A stretch of DNA of 42,030 nucleotides from the NCBI GenBank assembly GCA_002083525.1, contig LWDM01000015.1, positions 1 to 42,030 on the forward strand, read 5' to 3'. How positions within the stretch are numbered: the stretch's first letter is position 1; each line of letters begins with the position of its first letter. This DNA comes from Proteobacteria bacterium SG_bin9. GTDB taxonomy: Bacteria > Pseudomonadota > Alphaproteobacteria > Rhizobiales > Xanthobacteraceae. The notes under the pieces are model-generated. The model was not told where the DNA came from and did no database searches. It saw nothing but the letters and a program-made list of their open reading frames with translations. Below are positions 25,876-34,615 of this stretch, piece by piece. The translations under genes were made by a program, and so were the position numbers.

Positions 25876-26883
25876 TTAGGCGCGAACCGCGGCCTTGGTT
25901 CGTCGCTCCGCCAGCGCGATCTGTCCGCGGAGGAAATCGACGAATTCGATCCCGTGCGCCTTAAGAGCCTTCGGATACAGCGACGCCTTGGTCAGACCGG
26001 GCAGCGTATTGGTCTCGAGATAGATCGTACCCTTCGGCGAGACGATGAAATCCGAGCGCGAATAGCCGGTGCACGACAATGCGCGGTGCGCACGCACCGC
26101 CTGATCCTGAATCTGCGCCGTCACCTCGGCTGAGAATCGTCCCGGGCAAATCTCCTGCGTCGACTTCAGGAGATACTTCGCCGTGTAATCGAAGCTGCCG
26201 TCCTCGGCGATGATCTCGATCGGCGGCAGCGCGATCAGCGAACCATCCGCCTGTTCGAGCACGGCGCACGTCGCCTCGGTACCCTTGATGAACGGCTCGA
26301 TCAGATAGTCCTCGGTCTTTGCGGCTTCGCGCACCGCGGCGATATCCTGCTTCGCGTGCACGAACAGGAGTCCGTAGCTCGATCCGTCGCGTACAGGCTT
26401 GGCGATCAGGCTGCCGTGTGCCGCGAAGGCCGCATCGATATCTTGGAGCGCGACGCTGCTGGTGATGCGTACGCCGGCAAGCGCGGCAAAATGCTTCGCC
26501 GCGATCTTGTCGAAGGCGAGATGCGACGATGCCGAGCCGGAGCCTGTGAACGGCACGCCGCGCATTTCGCACAGCGTCTGCAGTTCGCCGTTCTCCGCCG
26601 TGCCGCCATGCAGGCCGAGCACGAGCGTGCGGTTCTCGGCCCTCGCCTTGTCGAGCGCCTGCGGCACCTTGCCGAGGCTGCGCGAGCCGGGCTTGTACGC
26701 ATCCTCGAACGGGCGCGCGTGCGCCTGAAGTGTCTTCGTATCCGTCTCGTACACTGTGTCGTCGGCATCCCAGAACCAGAGATCGGCCTCCGGCAGTGCA
26801 TCGTTCAGCGACTGCGCGGTCGCGACCGACACGAGACGCTCCTTGTTCGAACCGCCGAAGAGAATGGTGATGCGCTGAGACAT
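25876..26883 (-). CDS. ddl: D-alanine--D-alanine ligase, divergent type
   Basis: An ATP-grasp ligase of 335 residues that joins two D-alanines for MurF. It is noticeably divergent from E. coli DdlB, and longer (335 versus 306). The catalytic residues can still be placed. Glu15 is in GGSNKERLVS, Ser in RDGSSYG (166-171), and Lys236 in YTAKYLL. Arg276 and Asp278 are in GYSRSDF, and Glu290 and Asn292 are in LETNTLPGLT. The usual HGxxGEDG motif reads HGGTAENG at 92-99, so the conserved Gly-Glu-Asp is Ala-Glu-Asn. The start ATG is chosen because AAGGA lies six bases upstream. The frame continues upstream into a palindromic repeat, starting at a GTG inside it, but that extension is probably not translated. 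Confidence 0.88.
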   Translation of the reverse strand: MSQRITILFGGSNKERLVSVATAQSLNDALPEADLWFWDADDTVYETDTKTLQAHARPFEDAYKPGSRSLGKVPQALDKARAENRTLVLGLHGGTAENGELQTLCEMRGVPFTGSGSASSHLAFDKIAAKHFAALAGVRITSSVALQDIDAAFAAHGSLIAKPVRDGSSYGLLFVHAKQDIAAVREAAKTEDYLIEPFIKGTEATCAVLEQADGSLIALPPIEIIAEDGSFDYTAKYLLKSTQEICPGRFSAEVTAQIQDQAVRAHRALSCTGYSRSDFIVSPKGTIYLETNTLPGLTKASLYPKALKAHGIEFVDFLRGQIALAERRTKAAVRA

Positions 26884-26897
26884 GTCGATCCTTGTTT

Positions 26898-27039
26898 CCC
26901 TCTCCCCTTGTGGGAGAGGGTGCCTGAGATGCGAAGCATCGAAGGCGGGTGAGGGGTAATCTTGAGTCTCGCCGGACCCCTCACCCGGCTCGAACTCGCT
27001 TCGCTTGTTCGATCCACCCTCTCCCACAAGGGGAGAGGG
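26898..27039. repeat. Nested palindromic repeat element (copy 2) between murB and ddl
   Basis: A 142-bp element with the same 23-nt self-complementary ends as copy 1 (26898-26920 and 27017-27039). The same inner arms, GGGTGAGGGGT and ACCCCTCACCC, are at 26947-26957 and 26976-26986. Three extra base pairs (TTT/AAA) extend the outer arms. Between the arms it is 14 bp longer than copy 1, and its interior aligns with copy 1 when reverse-complemented. It occupies most of the 164-bp murB-ddl gap. It ends about 14 bases before the ddl start codon and just short of the AAGGA ribosome binding site. In RNA it would form a long branched hairpin. Confidence 0.93.
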
Positions 27040-27047
27040 AAACCTCG

Positions 27048-27965
27048 CTACGCAATCCCGATCCGTTTGATTTCCCAGTGCAGATCAATACCCGAATTTT
27101 CCATCACGCGCTTGCGCACCGTTTCGCCCAGCGTCTCGATGTCGTGCGCGGTGGCGTCGCCGGTGTTGATCAGGAAGTTGCAGTGCATTTCCGAGACCTG
27201 CGCGCCGCCGACGCGGAAGCCACGGCAGCCCGCGGCATCGACGAGTTTCCAGGCGCTATGACCGGGCGGGTTCTTGAATGTCGAGCCGCCGGTCTTCTCG
27301 CGGATCGGCTGCGCCGTCTCGCGATGGTTCTGCACTTCCGCCATGCGCGTGCGGATCGCCTCCTGATCGGTGAGCTTCCCGCGAAACACCGCCTGGGTGA
27401 AGATGATGCTCTCGTCGACGCCGTGGCTGCGGTACACGAACTTCATGTCGGCGTTGCTAAGCGTGATCTTGTCACCCTTGCGCGTCACACCATGCGCCTC
27501 AACGAGCACGTCCTTGGTCTCGCCACCGTTGGCGCCGGCATTCATGCGCAGCGCGCCGCCGATCGAGCCCGGAATGCCGAACAGAAATTCCATCCCGCCG
27601 ATCCCGGCCTGCGCCGCGACTTCCGCCACGCGTTTGTCGAGCGCGGCCGTGCCCGCGCGCACCGTGTCACCTTCGGCCGTCACTTCGCCAAAACCGCGCG
27701 GCGACAGACGGATCACCACGCCCGGCATACCGCCGTCGCGCACGATCAGGTTCGAGCCGACGCCGACCGTGTAGACGCTGATGTCGTTCGGCAACTTCGA
27801 GAGGAAATACGCGAGGTCGTCCGCATCCGCCGGCGTGAACAGGATCTGCGCCGGGCCGCCGACGCGAAACCATGTCAGCGGAGCGAGCATCTCGTTCGCG
27901 AGCAAGCGGCCGCGCAACTGCGGCATCGCCGCTTTCAGAACGCCGCTGATGTCGGGAAAAGCCAA
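27048..27965 (-). CDS. murB: UDP-N-acetylenolpyruvoylglucosamine reductase
   Basis: An FAD enzyme of 305 residues that makes UDP-MurNAc, the first dedicated cell wall precursor. The FAD-binding segment GVGSNLIVRDGG and the motif FGIPGSIGGALRMNAGANGGE are present. The C-terminal catalytic loop TGGSTFKNPPGHSAWKLVDAAGCRGFRVGGA is followed by HCNFLINTGDATAHDI. A TTG start six bases after the murC stop is preferred: it gives the family N-terminus xAFPDISGVLKAAMPQL and has AGGCGG just before it. The next ATG is at 27926 and would lose 13 residues. Confidence 0.93.
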   Translation of the reverse strand: MAFPDISGVLKAAMPQLRGRLLANEMLAPLTWFRVGGPAQILFTPADADDLAYFLSKLPNDISVYTVGVGSNLIVRDGGMPGVVIRLSPRGFGEVTAEGDTVRAGTAALDKRVAEVAAQAGIGGMEFLFGIPGSIGGALRMNAGANGGETKDVLVEAHGVTRKGDKITLSNADMKFVYRSHGVDESIIFTQAVFRGKLTDQEAIRTRMAEVQNHRETAQPIREKTGGSTFKNPPGHSAWKLVDAAGCRGFRVGGAQVSEMHCNFLINTGDATAHDIETLGETVRKRVMENSGIDLHWEIKRIGIA

Positions 27966-27970
27966 GCCGC

Positions 27971-29374
27971 CTACCCCAGCGCCTTCAGTTCGTTCGGCAA
28001 CGCATACGCCCATTGCGTGATGTTGCCGGCGCCAAGGCACACGACATAGTCGCCCTTCTTGGCGAGACCATGCACGACACCGGCGAGTGCCTGCGAATTC
28101 TGCAGCGGAATGACCTCACGGTGGCCGTGCGCGCGCAGGCCGAGCACGAAGTTGTCGCGGTCGATACCGAGGATCGGCGCTTCGCCCGCCGGATAAACGT
28201 CGGCGACGATGACCGCGTCCGCATCGTTGAAGCAGGTGCAGAACTCCTCGAACAGCGATTGCAGGCGCGTGTAGCGATGCGGCTGCACCACGGCGATCAC
28301 CTTGCCGTTCGTCGAGTCGCGCGCGGCCTTCAGCACGGCCGCGATCTCAACCGGATGATGCCCGTAGTCGTCGATGATCGTTGCACCGTTCCACTCGCCG
28401 GTGCGGGTGAAACGCCGCTTGACGCCGCCGAAGCCAGCGAGCGCCTTGCGGATCGCGTCGTCCGACATGCCGAGCTCATGCGCGACCGCGATCGCCGCCG
28501 TCGCGTTCGAGGCGTTGTGGCGTCCCGGCATCGGCAGCACGAGGTCGCGGATTTCGTGCGAGGTGCCGGCCTTGCGGTCGCGGAAAGAGACGCTGAATTG
28601 CGAGCCGCCGTTCGCCGCTTTCAGATCGAGCAGCCGCGCGTCGGCTTGCGGGTTCTCGCCATAGGTGATGATGCGGCGGTCCTCGATCTTGCCGACCAGC
28701 GACTGCACCACCGGATGATCGATGCACATCACCGCGAAGCCGTAAAACGGCACGCTCTCGACGAAATTGCGGAACGCTTCCTGCACGGCGTCGAACGTCT
28801 TGAAGTGATCGAGATGTTCGGGATCGACGTTGGTGACGATGGCGACATCAGCCGGCAGCTTCAGGAACGTGCCGTCGCTCTCGTCGGCCTCCACCACCAT
28901 CCAGTCGCCGGCGCCGAGGCGCGCGTTGGTGCCATAGGCATTGATGATGCCGCCGTTGATAACCGTCGGATCGAGGTTGCCCGCATCGAGCAGGGTCGCG
29001 ACCATCGAGGTCGTCGTGGTCTTGCCGTGCGTGCCGGCAATGGCGACGCAGCTCTTCAGCCGCATCAGTTCGGCGAGCATTTCCGCGCGGCGCACCACCG
29101 GGATGCGCTGCGCGCGCGCCGCGAGCAGTTCCGGATTGTCGCGCTTGATCGCCGTCGAGACCACCAGCACGTCGGCGCCCGAGACGTTCTCCGCGCGATG
29201 GCCAACGTTGATGGTGATGCCCTTCTCACGCAGGCGCGTGACGTTGGCGCTTTCCGAGGCGTCCGAGCCCTGCACGGTGTAACCGAGATTGCACAGCACC
29301 TCGGCGATGCCGCTCATGCCGATGCCGCCGATGCCGACGAAGTGAATGGGGCCGATCTTGCTCGGCAGTCTCAT
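27971..29374 (-). CDS. murC: UDP-N-acetylmuramate--L-alanine ligase
   Basis: The first Mur ligase, 467 residues, adding L-Ala to UDP-MurNAc in the cytoplasm. The N-terminal Rossmann motif is HFVGIGGIGMSGIAEVL. The ATP-binding loop GTHGKTTTTS is at 114-123. The central motif EADESDGTFLKLPADVAIVTNVDPEHLDHF and the C-terminal DDYGHHPVEI loop are diagnostic for MurC. The stop is six bases from the murB start. A 78-bp gap separates it from murG, with AAGGA before the ATG. Confidence 0.98.
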   Translation of the reverse strand: MRLPSKIGPIHFVGIGGIGMSGIAEVLCNLGYTVQGSDASESANVTRLREKGITINVGHRAENVSGADVLVVSTAIKRDNPELLAARAQRIPVVRRAEMLAELMRLKSCVAIAGTHGKTTTTSMVATLLDAGNLDPTVINGGIINAYGTNARLGAGDWMVVEADESDGTFLKLPADVAIVTNVDPEHLDHFKTFDAVQEAFRNFVESVPFYGFAVMCIDHPVVQSLVGKIEDRRIITYGENPQADARLLDLKAANGGSQFSVSFRDRKAGTSHEIRDLVLPMPGRHNASNATAAIAVAHELGMSDDAIRKALAGFGGVKRRFTRTGEWNGATIIDDYGHHPVEIAAVLKAARDSTNGKVIAVVQPHRYTRLQSLFEEFCTCFNDADAVIVADVYPAGEAPILGIDRDNFVLGLRAHGHREVIPLQNSQALAGVVHGLAKKGDYVVCLGAGNITQWAYALPNELKALG

Positions 29375-29452
29375 CGATGTGTCCTTGTTGTTGCCGTTAC
29401 TGGATGCCTTGCTTCGGCACGGCGTGACAAGGGCATTTTTCGTAGAGATGGC

Positions 29453-30553
29453 CTAGATTCGGGCCACTTTGACGACCAGATCGGCCAGCCGCTCGGCCGC
29501 GTCGAGCGCACCGGCGGCGCGCGCTTTCGCGGCCATCTCGGCGAGCCGTTGCGGCTCGCTTGCTAGCGTTGTGATCTCCGCCGCCAGCCGCTCCGGCGTG
29601 AACTCGGTCTGCGGAATGCGGATGCCGCCGCCCGCTTTGTCCAGCACGCCGGCGTTGGCCATCTGGTCCTGATCGATCGCGCCCGGCAGCGGCACGAGGA
29701 TCGACGGGCGGCCCATTGCCGCAAGTTCGGCAACAGTCCCCGCACCCGAGCGCGAGACGACGAGATGGCTCGCCGCCAGCCGCGCCGGCAGATCCGGGAA
29801 AAACGGATTCAGTTCGGCCTTCAAGCCAAGCCGATCGTAGACCGCGCGCACCCGCGCCATGTCTTCCTCGCGCACCTGCTGCACGAGCAGCAGACGGCTC
29901 CACAGTTCCGGCGACATTTTCTCGATCGCCGGCGGAACGATATCCGCCATGATGCGCGCGCCTTGGCTGCCGCCGACGACAAGCAGGCGAAGTTGTCCGT
30001 CGCGTTCCGGCGCCGCATATGGCACCGCCGCCGCCGCGAGAATCGCAGGCCGCATCGGCGTGCCCGTCATCGTCGCCTTGTTCGCGAGATCAGGATCGCG
30101 GTCGAGCGCGCCAGGCAACGACGTCGCAATCGCGGTGACGCGGCGGCTGAGAAAACGGTTGGCGCGGCCGAGCACCGCGTTGGCGTCGTGAATGATCGCC
30201 GGCACACCCGCGAGTCGCGCCGCAATCACCGGCGGCAATGTCGGATAACCGCCGAAGCCGACGATGGCCGCAGGTTTCAGCCTGCGCATCAGATTGAACG
30301 CCATCGCCGTGCCGACACCCAGCATCACCACGGTCTTCGCGATCGCCCATGGGTTGCGCGCGCGCAGCGTCTCGCTCGGCACCACGTCCATCATGCCTTC
30401 GGAGAACAATCCGCTGTAGCGAGCGGCGCGATCGTCGGTGACGAGCCGCACGCGATAGCCGCGCTGCATCAGCACCGCGCCCAGCGCTTCCGCCGGAAAC
30501 AGATGTCCGCCGGTACCGCCCGCCGCGAGAAGAATGAGAGGTTGATCAGCCAT
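29453..30553 (-). CDS. murG: UDP-GlcNAc:undecaprenyl-PP-MurNAc-pentapeptide GlcNAc transferase
   Basis: A peripheral membrane GT28 glycosyltransferase of 366 residues that converts lipid I to lipid II. The N-terminal glycine loop GGTGGHLFPAEAL (from residue 12) is diagnostic. GFGGYPTLPPVIAA and HDANAVLGRANRFLS follow. The nucleotide-sugar site has VVGGSQGARIMAD, VVSRSGAGTVAELAAMGRPSILVPLPGAIDQDQ. The start ATG is 26 bases past the ftsW stop. The same frame stays open upstream across ftsW, but that part is a shadow. Confidence 0.97.
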   Translation of the reverse strand: MADQPLILLAAGGTGGHLFPAEALGAVLMQRGYRVRLVTDDRAARYSGLFSEGMMDVVPSETLRARNPWAIAKTVVMLGVGTAMAFNLMRRLKPAAIVGFGGYPTLPPVIAARLAGVPAIIHDANAVLGRANRFLSRRVTAIATSLPGALDRDPDLANKATMTGTPMRPAILAAAAVPYAAPERDGQLRLLVVGGSQGARIMADIVPPAIEKMSPELWSRLLLVQQVREEDMARVRAVYDRLGLKAELNPFFPDLPARLAASHLVVSRSGAGTVAELAAMGRPSILVPLPGAIDQDQMANAGVLDKAGGGIRIPQTEFTPERLAAEITTLASEPQRLAEMAAKARAAGALDAAERLADLVVKVARI

Positions 30554-30579
30554 CGTGCCTGCCGCTGAAGGATCGCGCG

Positions 30580-31728
30580 TCAGGCGAAGCTCTGCGCCCT
30601 GCGCTCGTTGTACGCCACGATGTCGGCGCCAGGGGCCTGCCGTGTCAAGGCCAGCAGCATGCCGACGCCATACGCCAGCGAAATCATCGAGGAGCCGCCG
30701 TAGGAAATGAACGGCAGGGTCATGCCCTTCGCCGGAATGAGATGCAAGTTCACCGCCATGTTGATCGCCGCCTGCACACCGAACATGATCGCGAGCCCCG
30801 ATGCGGCGAAGCGGACGAACAGGTCTTCGGTCTTGTACGCGCGCATCAGCGAGCGGATCACGACGAACGCGAACAGCGACAGCAGGATCAGACAGAGGAT
30901 GATGCCGAACTCTTCGGCGGCGACCGCGAACACGAAGTCGGTGTGGCTGTCGGGAAGAATGCGCTTCACCGTACCCTCGCCTGGCCCCTGACCGAACCAG
31001 CCGCCATGCGCGAAGGATTCCATCGCCATGTCGACCTGAAACGTGTCGCCCGAAGCCGGATCCATGAACCGCTTGATGCGCCGCGCGACGTGCGGAACGA
31101 ACAGATAGGCGCTGAACAGACCGGCGCCAGCTGCGCCTGCAAGCCCAAACACCCAGATCATGCGCATGCCGGCCATGAAGAACAGCGCGCCCCACACCAT
31201 CAGCACCAGCATGGTCTGACCGAAGTCGGGTTCGGCAACGAGAAGACCCACAAGCGTCAGCAGCGCGATGAGCGACAGCGACGTCGCCGGCATCTCCGGA
31301 CGCCGCGCGGATTCCGCAAACAGCCAGGACACGACGACGACGAACGCCGGCTTGGCGATTTCGGACGCCTGAATGTTGATGCCGAGAATGGTGATCCAGC
31401 GGCGCGAGCCCTTCACCTCGGGGCCGAACAGCAATGTCGCAACGATCAGGATCAGGCTGATGACGAACACGATCAGCGCCATGCGCCGGATGTGTTGCGG
31501 CGACAGGAACGATGTCGCGATCAGCACAAAGAACGACGGCACGATGAAGACGACGTGCCGGTTGAAGAAATGAAACGGATCGAGGCCGATGCGCGAGGCC
31601 ACCGGCGGGCTTGCCGCGAGCGACAGGATGATGCCGGCGACCATCAGGGTCAGCACCGCCGCGAGCAACAGCTTGTCGAGGGTCCACCACCATTCACTGA
31701 GCGGTGTGCGGCGTTCGCGGGAAATCAT
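30580..31728 (-). CDS. ftsW: Septal peptidoglycan polymerase FtsW (SEDS family)
   Basis: A polytopic SEDS glycosyltransferase of 382 residues that polymerises lipid II at the septum together with FtsI. About ten membrane spans are visible. SEDS motifs include KGSRRWITILGINIQASEIAKPAFV, LLVAEPDFGQTMLVLMVWGALFFMAG, and GLAIMFGVQAAINMAVNLHLIPAKGMTLPFISYGGSSM near the C-terminus. ATG 31728 (MISRERRTPLSEWWW) matches the usual N-terminus; AGGAT lies about eight bases upstream. The 227-bp gap before it suggests a promoter separate from murD. Confidence 0.97.
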   Translation of the reverse strand: MISRERRTPLSEWWWTLDKLLLAAVLTLMVAGIILSLAASPPVASRIGLDPFHFFNRHVVFIVPSFFVLIATSFLSPQHIRRMALIVFVISLILIVATLLFGPEVKGSRRWITILGINIQASEIAKPAFVVVVSWLFAESARRPEMPATSLSLIALLTLVGLLVAEPDFGQTMLVLMVWGALFFMAGMRMIWVFGLAGAAGAGLFSAYLFVPHVARRIKRFMDPASGDTFQVDMAMESFAHGGWFGQGPGEGTVKRILPDSHTDFVFAVAAEEFGIILCLILLSLFAFVVIRSLMRAYKTEDLFVRFAASGLAIMFGVQAAINMAVNLHLIPAKGMTLPFISYGGSSMISLAYGVGMLLALTRQAPGADIVAYNERRAQSFA

Positions 31729-31788
31729 TACGAATCCTGGGGCGATCCTGAGGGTGCGATCCAATACCCTAGTGGTCCACCATCATGG

Positions 31789-31803
31789 TTTACGTATCGT
31801 TAA
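31789..31803 (-). promoter_or_regulatory. CtrA-like motif upstream of ftsW
   Basis: On the minus strand the sequence is TTAA-CGATACG-TAAA, one mismatch from the CtrA consensus TTAA-N7-TTAA. It lies 61-75 bp before the ftsW start, in a 227-bp gap (31729-31955) that has no convincing gene. ftsW is a CtrA target in Caulobacter. Site identity is inferred from the pattern. Confidence 0.45.
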
Positions 31804-31955
31804 GATTTTGAATCAAATTTTTGCTTGTCCCGGACGCGATGCAGCGTGCAACGGCTGCTTCGCAGAGCCGGGACCGTTCCAGATTCGGTTGGGTGGTATG
31901 GCCCCGGTTCAGCAGCGCGTCATTTCATGCCGCGCTGCGCCCGGAGCAAGGTTCG

Positions 31956-33362
31956 TCACATCGGCTTGGCGCCCGGCAGCGCCAGCACGAGGTCGCGGAA
32001 CCTGGCGCCGCGAATCTCGAAGTTGCGATACTGGTCGAACGACGCGCAGGCCGGCGACAGCAGCACCACCGGGTCGTGCAGGCTCGATGCCGCGGCGTCG
32101 CGCGCGGCGCTTGCGACGGCCACATCCATGGTGCCGCTGATCTCATACGGCACCGGCTGCGGCGCCTGGGCCAGCGTCGCGGCAAACTCCTGCGCCGCCT
32201 CGCCGATCAGATACGCTTTGCGGATGCGCGGGAAGAATTCGGCGAGGCTGGTGATGCCGCCGGTCTTCGGCTTGCCGCCCGCGATCCAGAAGATGTCGTT
32301 GAACGACGACAGCGCACGCGCGGCTGCGTCCGCATTCGTGCCCTTGGAGTCGTTCACGAAGAGGGTCGCGCCCTGCTTGCCGACCTGCTCCATGCGATGC
32401 GCGAGCCCGGGGAAGCTGCGCAGCCCCTGCTGCAGCACATCCGGCGCGACACCCATCGCGAGACCGGCCGCAACGGCGGCCGCTGCATTCTGCCCATTGT
32501 GCGCGCCGCGCAGCGAACCGATGCCGCCGACCTTGGCGATTTCGGTGCGCGCGCCACCGGCCGCGCGCCAGATCGTTTCGCGCTCGAAATAGAGGCCGTC
32601 GGCGAGCGGACGCCTCACCGAGATGCGCACCGTGCGCTTCCCTGCATTCTCGACGCGATCGGCGATTGCCTGGCACCACTGATCGTCGACGCCGACGACC
32701 GACGTGCCGCTCGCCTGGACCGACGCGACCAGCCGCTCCTTCACCGCAGCGTAGTGCGCGAGCGTGCCGTGGCGATCGATGTGATCCTCGCTGACGTTGA
32801 GCAGGATGCCGACCGACGGATCGAGCGAGGGCGTGAGGTCGATTTGATACGACGACATCTCGATCACGTGCACGCGGCCGGCGCGCGGCGGCTCCAGCGA
32901 GAGAATGGCGGTGCCGATGTTGCCGCCCATTTGCACGTCGTGCCTGGCCTCGCGCATCAGATGCGCGACCAGCGCCGTCGTGGTCGACTTGCCGTTGGTG
33001 CCGGTGATCGCGACGAAATGCGCATCCGGCGCATGCCGCCGCCGCTCGCGGCAGAACAGCTCTATGTCGCCGATGACTTCGACGCCCGCCTCGCGCGCCT
33101 TCAGCACCGTCCAGTGCGGCACCGGATGAGTCAGCGGCACACCGGGTGTCAGCACCAGCGCGGAAAAATTCGCCCACGACACCGTGCGCAGATCGGCGGT
33201 GACGAAGCCCTTGGCGGCGGCATCCGCAAGACTTGCCGCGTTGTCGTCGCTCGCCACCACCTCCGCGCCGCCCACCTTCAGTGCGTGGCAGCTCGCAAGC
33301 CCCGAGCCGCCGAGCCCGAACACGGCAACGGTCTTGCCCGCAAAGGAGGTGACAGGAATCAT
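31956..33362 (-). CDS. murD: UDP-N-acetylmuramoyl-L-alanine--D-glutamate ligase
   Basis: A Mur ligase of 468 residues adding D-Glu. The N-terminal Rossmann motif is VAVFGLGGSGLAS. The ATP loop GTNGKSTTTALV starts at 121. EMSSYQIDL with the carbamylated-Lys region, NVSEDHIDRHG, GLAHRMEQV and NDSKGTNADAAARAL are all characteristic of MurD. VVLLSPACASFDQYRNFEIRG closes the C-terminal domain. The start shares one base with the mraY stop (TGATG), so translation is coupled. Confidence 0.97.
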   Translation of the reverse strand: MIPVTSFAGKTVAVFGLGGSGLASCHALKVGGAEVVASDDNAASLADAAAKGFVTADLRTVSWANFSALVLTPGVPLTHPVPHWTVLKAREAGVEVIGDIELFCRERRRHAPDAHFVAITGTNGKSTTTALVAHLMREARHDVQMGGNIGTAILSLEPPRAGRVHVIEMSSYQIDLTPSLDPSVGILLNVSEDHIDRHGTLAHYAAVKERLVASVQASGTSVVGVDDQWCQAIADRVENAGKRTVRISVRRPLADGLYFERETIWRAAGGARTEIAKVGGIGSLRGAHNGQNAAAAVAAGLAMGVAPDVLQQGLRSFPGLAHRMEQVGKQGATLFVNDSKGTNADAAARALSSFNDIFWIAGGKPKTGGITSLAEFFPRIRKAYLIGEAAQEFAATLAQAPQPVPYEISGTMDVAVASAARDAAASSLHDPVVLLSPACASFDQYRNFEIRGARFRDLVLALPGAKPM

Positions 33363-34447
33363 CAGCGCAGCTTCAGGGTCGACAGTCCGGCGAGTGCCAG
33401 CATGACCGAGATGATCCAGAAGCGGATCACGATCTGCGGTTCGGTCCAGCCGAGCTGCTCGAAGTGGTGATGGATCGGCGCCATCTTGAAGATGCGCTTG
33501 CCGGTGAGCTTGAACGAGACCACCTGCACGATCACCGACACCGCTTCCAGCACGAACAGGCCGCCGATCACAGCGAGCACGATCTCGTGCTTGGTCGCGA
33601 CCGCGATCGCGCCGAGCATGCCGCCGAGCGCGAGCGAGCCGGTGTCGCCCATGAAGATCGATGCCGGCGGCGCGTTGAACCAGAGGAAGCCGAGACCGGC
33701 GCCGAGCACCGCGCCACATAGCACCGCGAGTTCACCCGTGCCGGCGACATAATGAATCTGCAGATAGTCGGAGAACACCGCGTTGCCGACGAGATACGCG
33801 ATCATGCCGAAGCTTGCGGACGCGATCATCACCGGCACGATGGCGAGGCCGTCGAGGCCGTCGGTGAGATTCACTGCGTTGCCCGCGCCGATGATCACCA
33901 GCGCGCCGAACACGATGAAGAACCAGCCGAGGTTGATCGCGACATCCTTCAGGAACGGAATCACCAGCGACGTGCCGTAGGGATCGCGGCCGAGCCAGAT
34001 GAAAGCGAAGCAGGCGGCGCCGGCGATGATGCCCTCGATCGCAAGCCGGGTCTTGCCGGAGAAGCCGGCATGGGTTTGCTTGGTGACCTTGAGATAGTCG
34101 TCATAGAAACCGACGAAGCCGAAGCCGAGCGTCACCGCGAGCACGATCCAGACGAACGGATTGCGCGGGTTCGCCCACAACAGCGTCGAGACGACGAGGC
34201 CGGAGAGGATCATCAGGCCGCCCATGGTGGGCGTGCCTTTCTTGGTGACGAGGTGCGACTGCGGGCCGTCGGTGCGGATCGGCTGACCCTTGCCCTGCCG
34301 CAGGCGCAGGTGATCGATGATCCACGGGCCGAACATGAAGACGAACAGCGCCGCCGTCACCATCGCCCCGCCAGTACGGAAGGTGATGTAGCGGAAGACG
34401 TTGAGAACCGGAATGGGGCCTATCGTCTCGAGCAGCCAATAAAACAT
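33362..34447 (-). CDS. mraY: Phospho-N-acetylmuramoyl-pentapeptide-transferase
   Basis: An integral membrane enzyme of 361 residues that transfers phospho-MurNAc-pentapeptide to undecaprenyl phosphate, forming lipid I. About ten membrane spans are visible. Active-site signatures are GFYDDYLKVTKQTHAGFSGKTRL, GNAVNLTDGLDGLA, and the magnesium/nucleotide loop WFNAPPASIFMGDTGSLALG. Near the C-terminus the HHHFE motif is present (PIHHHFEQLGWTE). Length and topology match the family. A 168-bp gap, not obviously coding, separates it from murF. Confidence 0.98.
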   Translation of the reverse strand: MFYWLLETIGPIPVLNVFRYITFRTGGAMVTAALFVFMFGPWIIDHLRLRQGKGQPIRTDGPQSHLVTKKGTPTMGGLMILSGLVVSTLLWANPRNPFVWIVLAVTLGFGFVGFYDDYLKVTKQTHAGFSGKTRLAIEGIIAGAACFAFIWLGRDPYGTSLVIPFLKDVAINLGWFFIVFGALVIIGAGNAVNLTDGLDGLAIVPVMIASASFGMIAYLVGNAVFSDYLQIHYVAGTGELAVLCGAVLGAGLGFLWFNAPPASIFMGDTGSLALGGMLGAIAVATKHEIVLAVIGGLFVLEAVSVIVQVVSFKLTGKRIFKMAPIHHHFEQLGWTEPQIVIRFWIISVMLALAGLSTLKLR

Positions 34448-34615
34448 GTAGTCGTCCTATATCGCGGCCGCGCTAAACGGCCTCATCGGCAAGGCCCAGC
34501 AGCCGCGTCGGCAATGGTTGCTGCCGCGATTCGGACGGCAGCCGCCCCTTGGGCATAGCCTTCCCGTGCTTCCGAGAAAAGCCGTGAATGTCATTTGCCT
34601 GCATTGACAGCCAAA

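Noticed and set aside
26884..27027. A 48-residue N-terminal extension of Ddl starting at a GTG inside the repeat
   Set aside because: The extension is encoded by the palindromic element, and the internal ATG has its own AAGGA at good spacing and begins the family N-terminus.
34473..34604. A 43-codon frame filling the gap between murF and mraY
   Set aside because: It has no Shine-Dalgarno, no recognisable features and average composition; probably chance.
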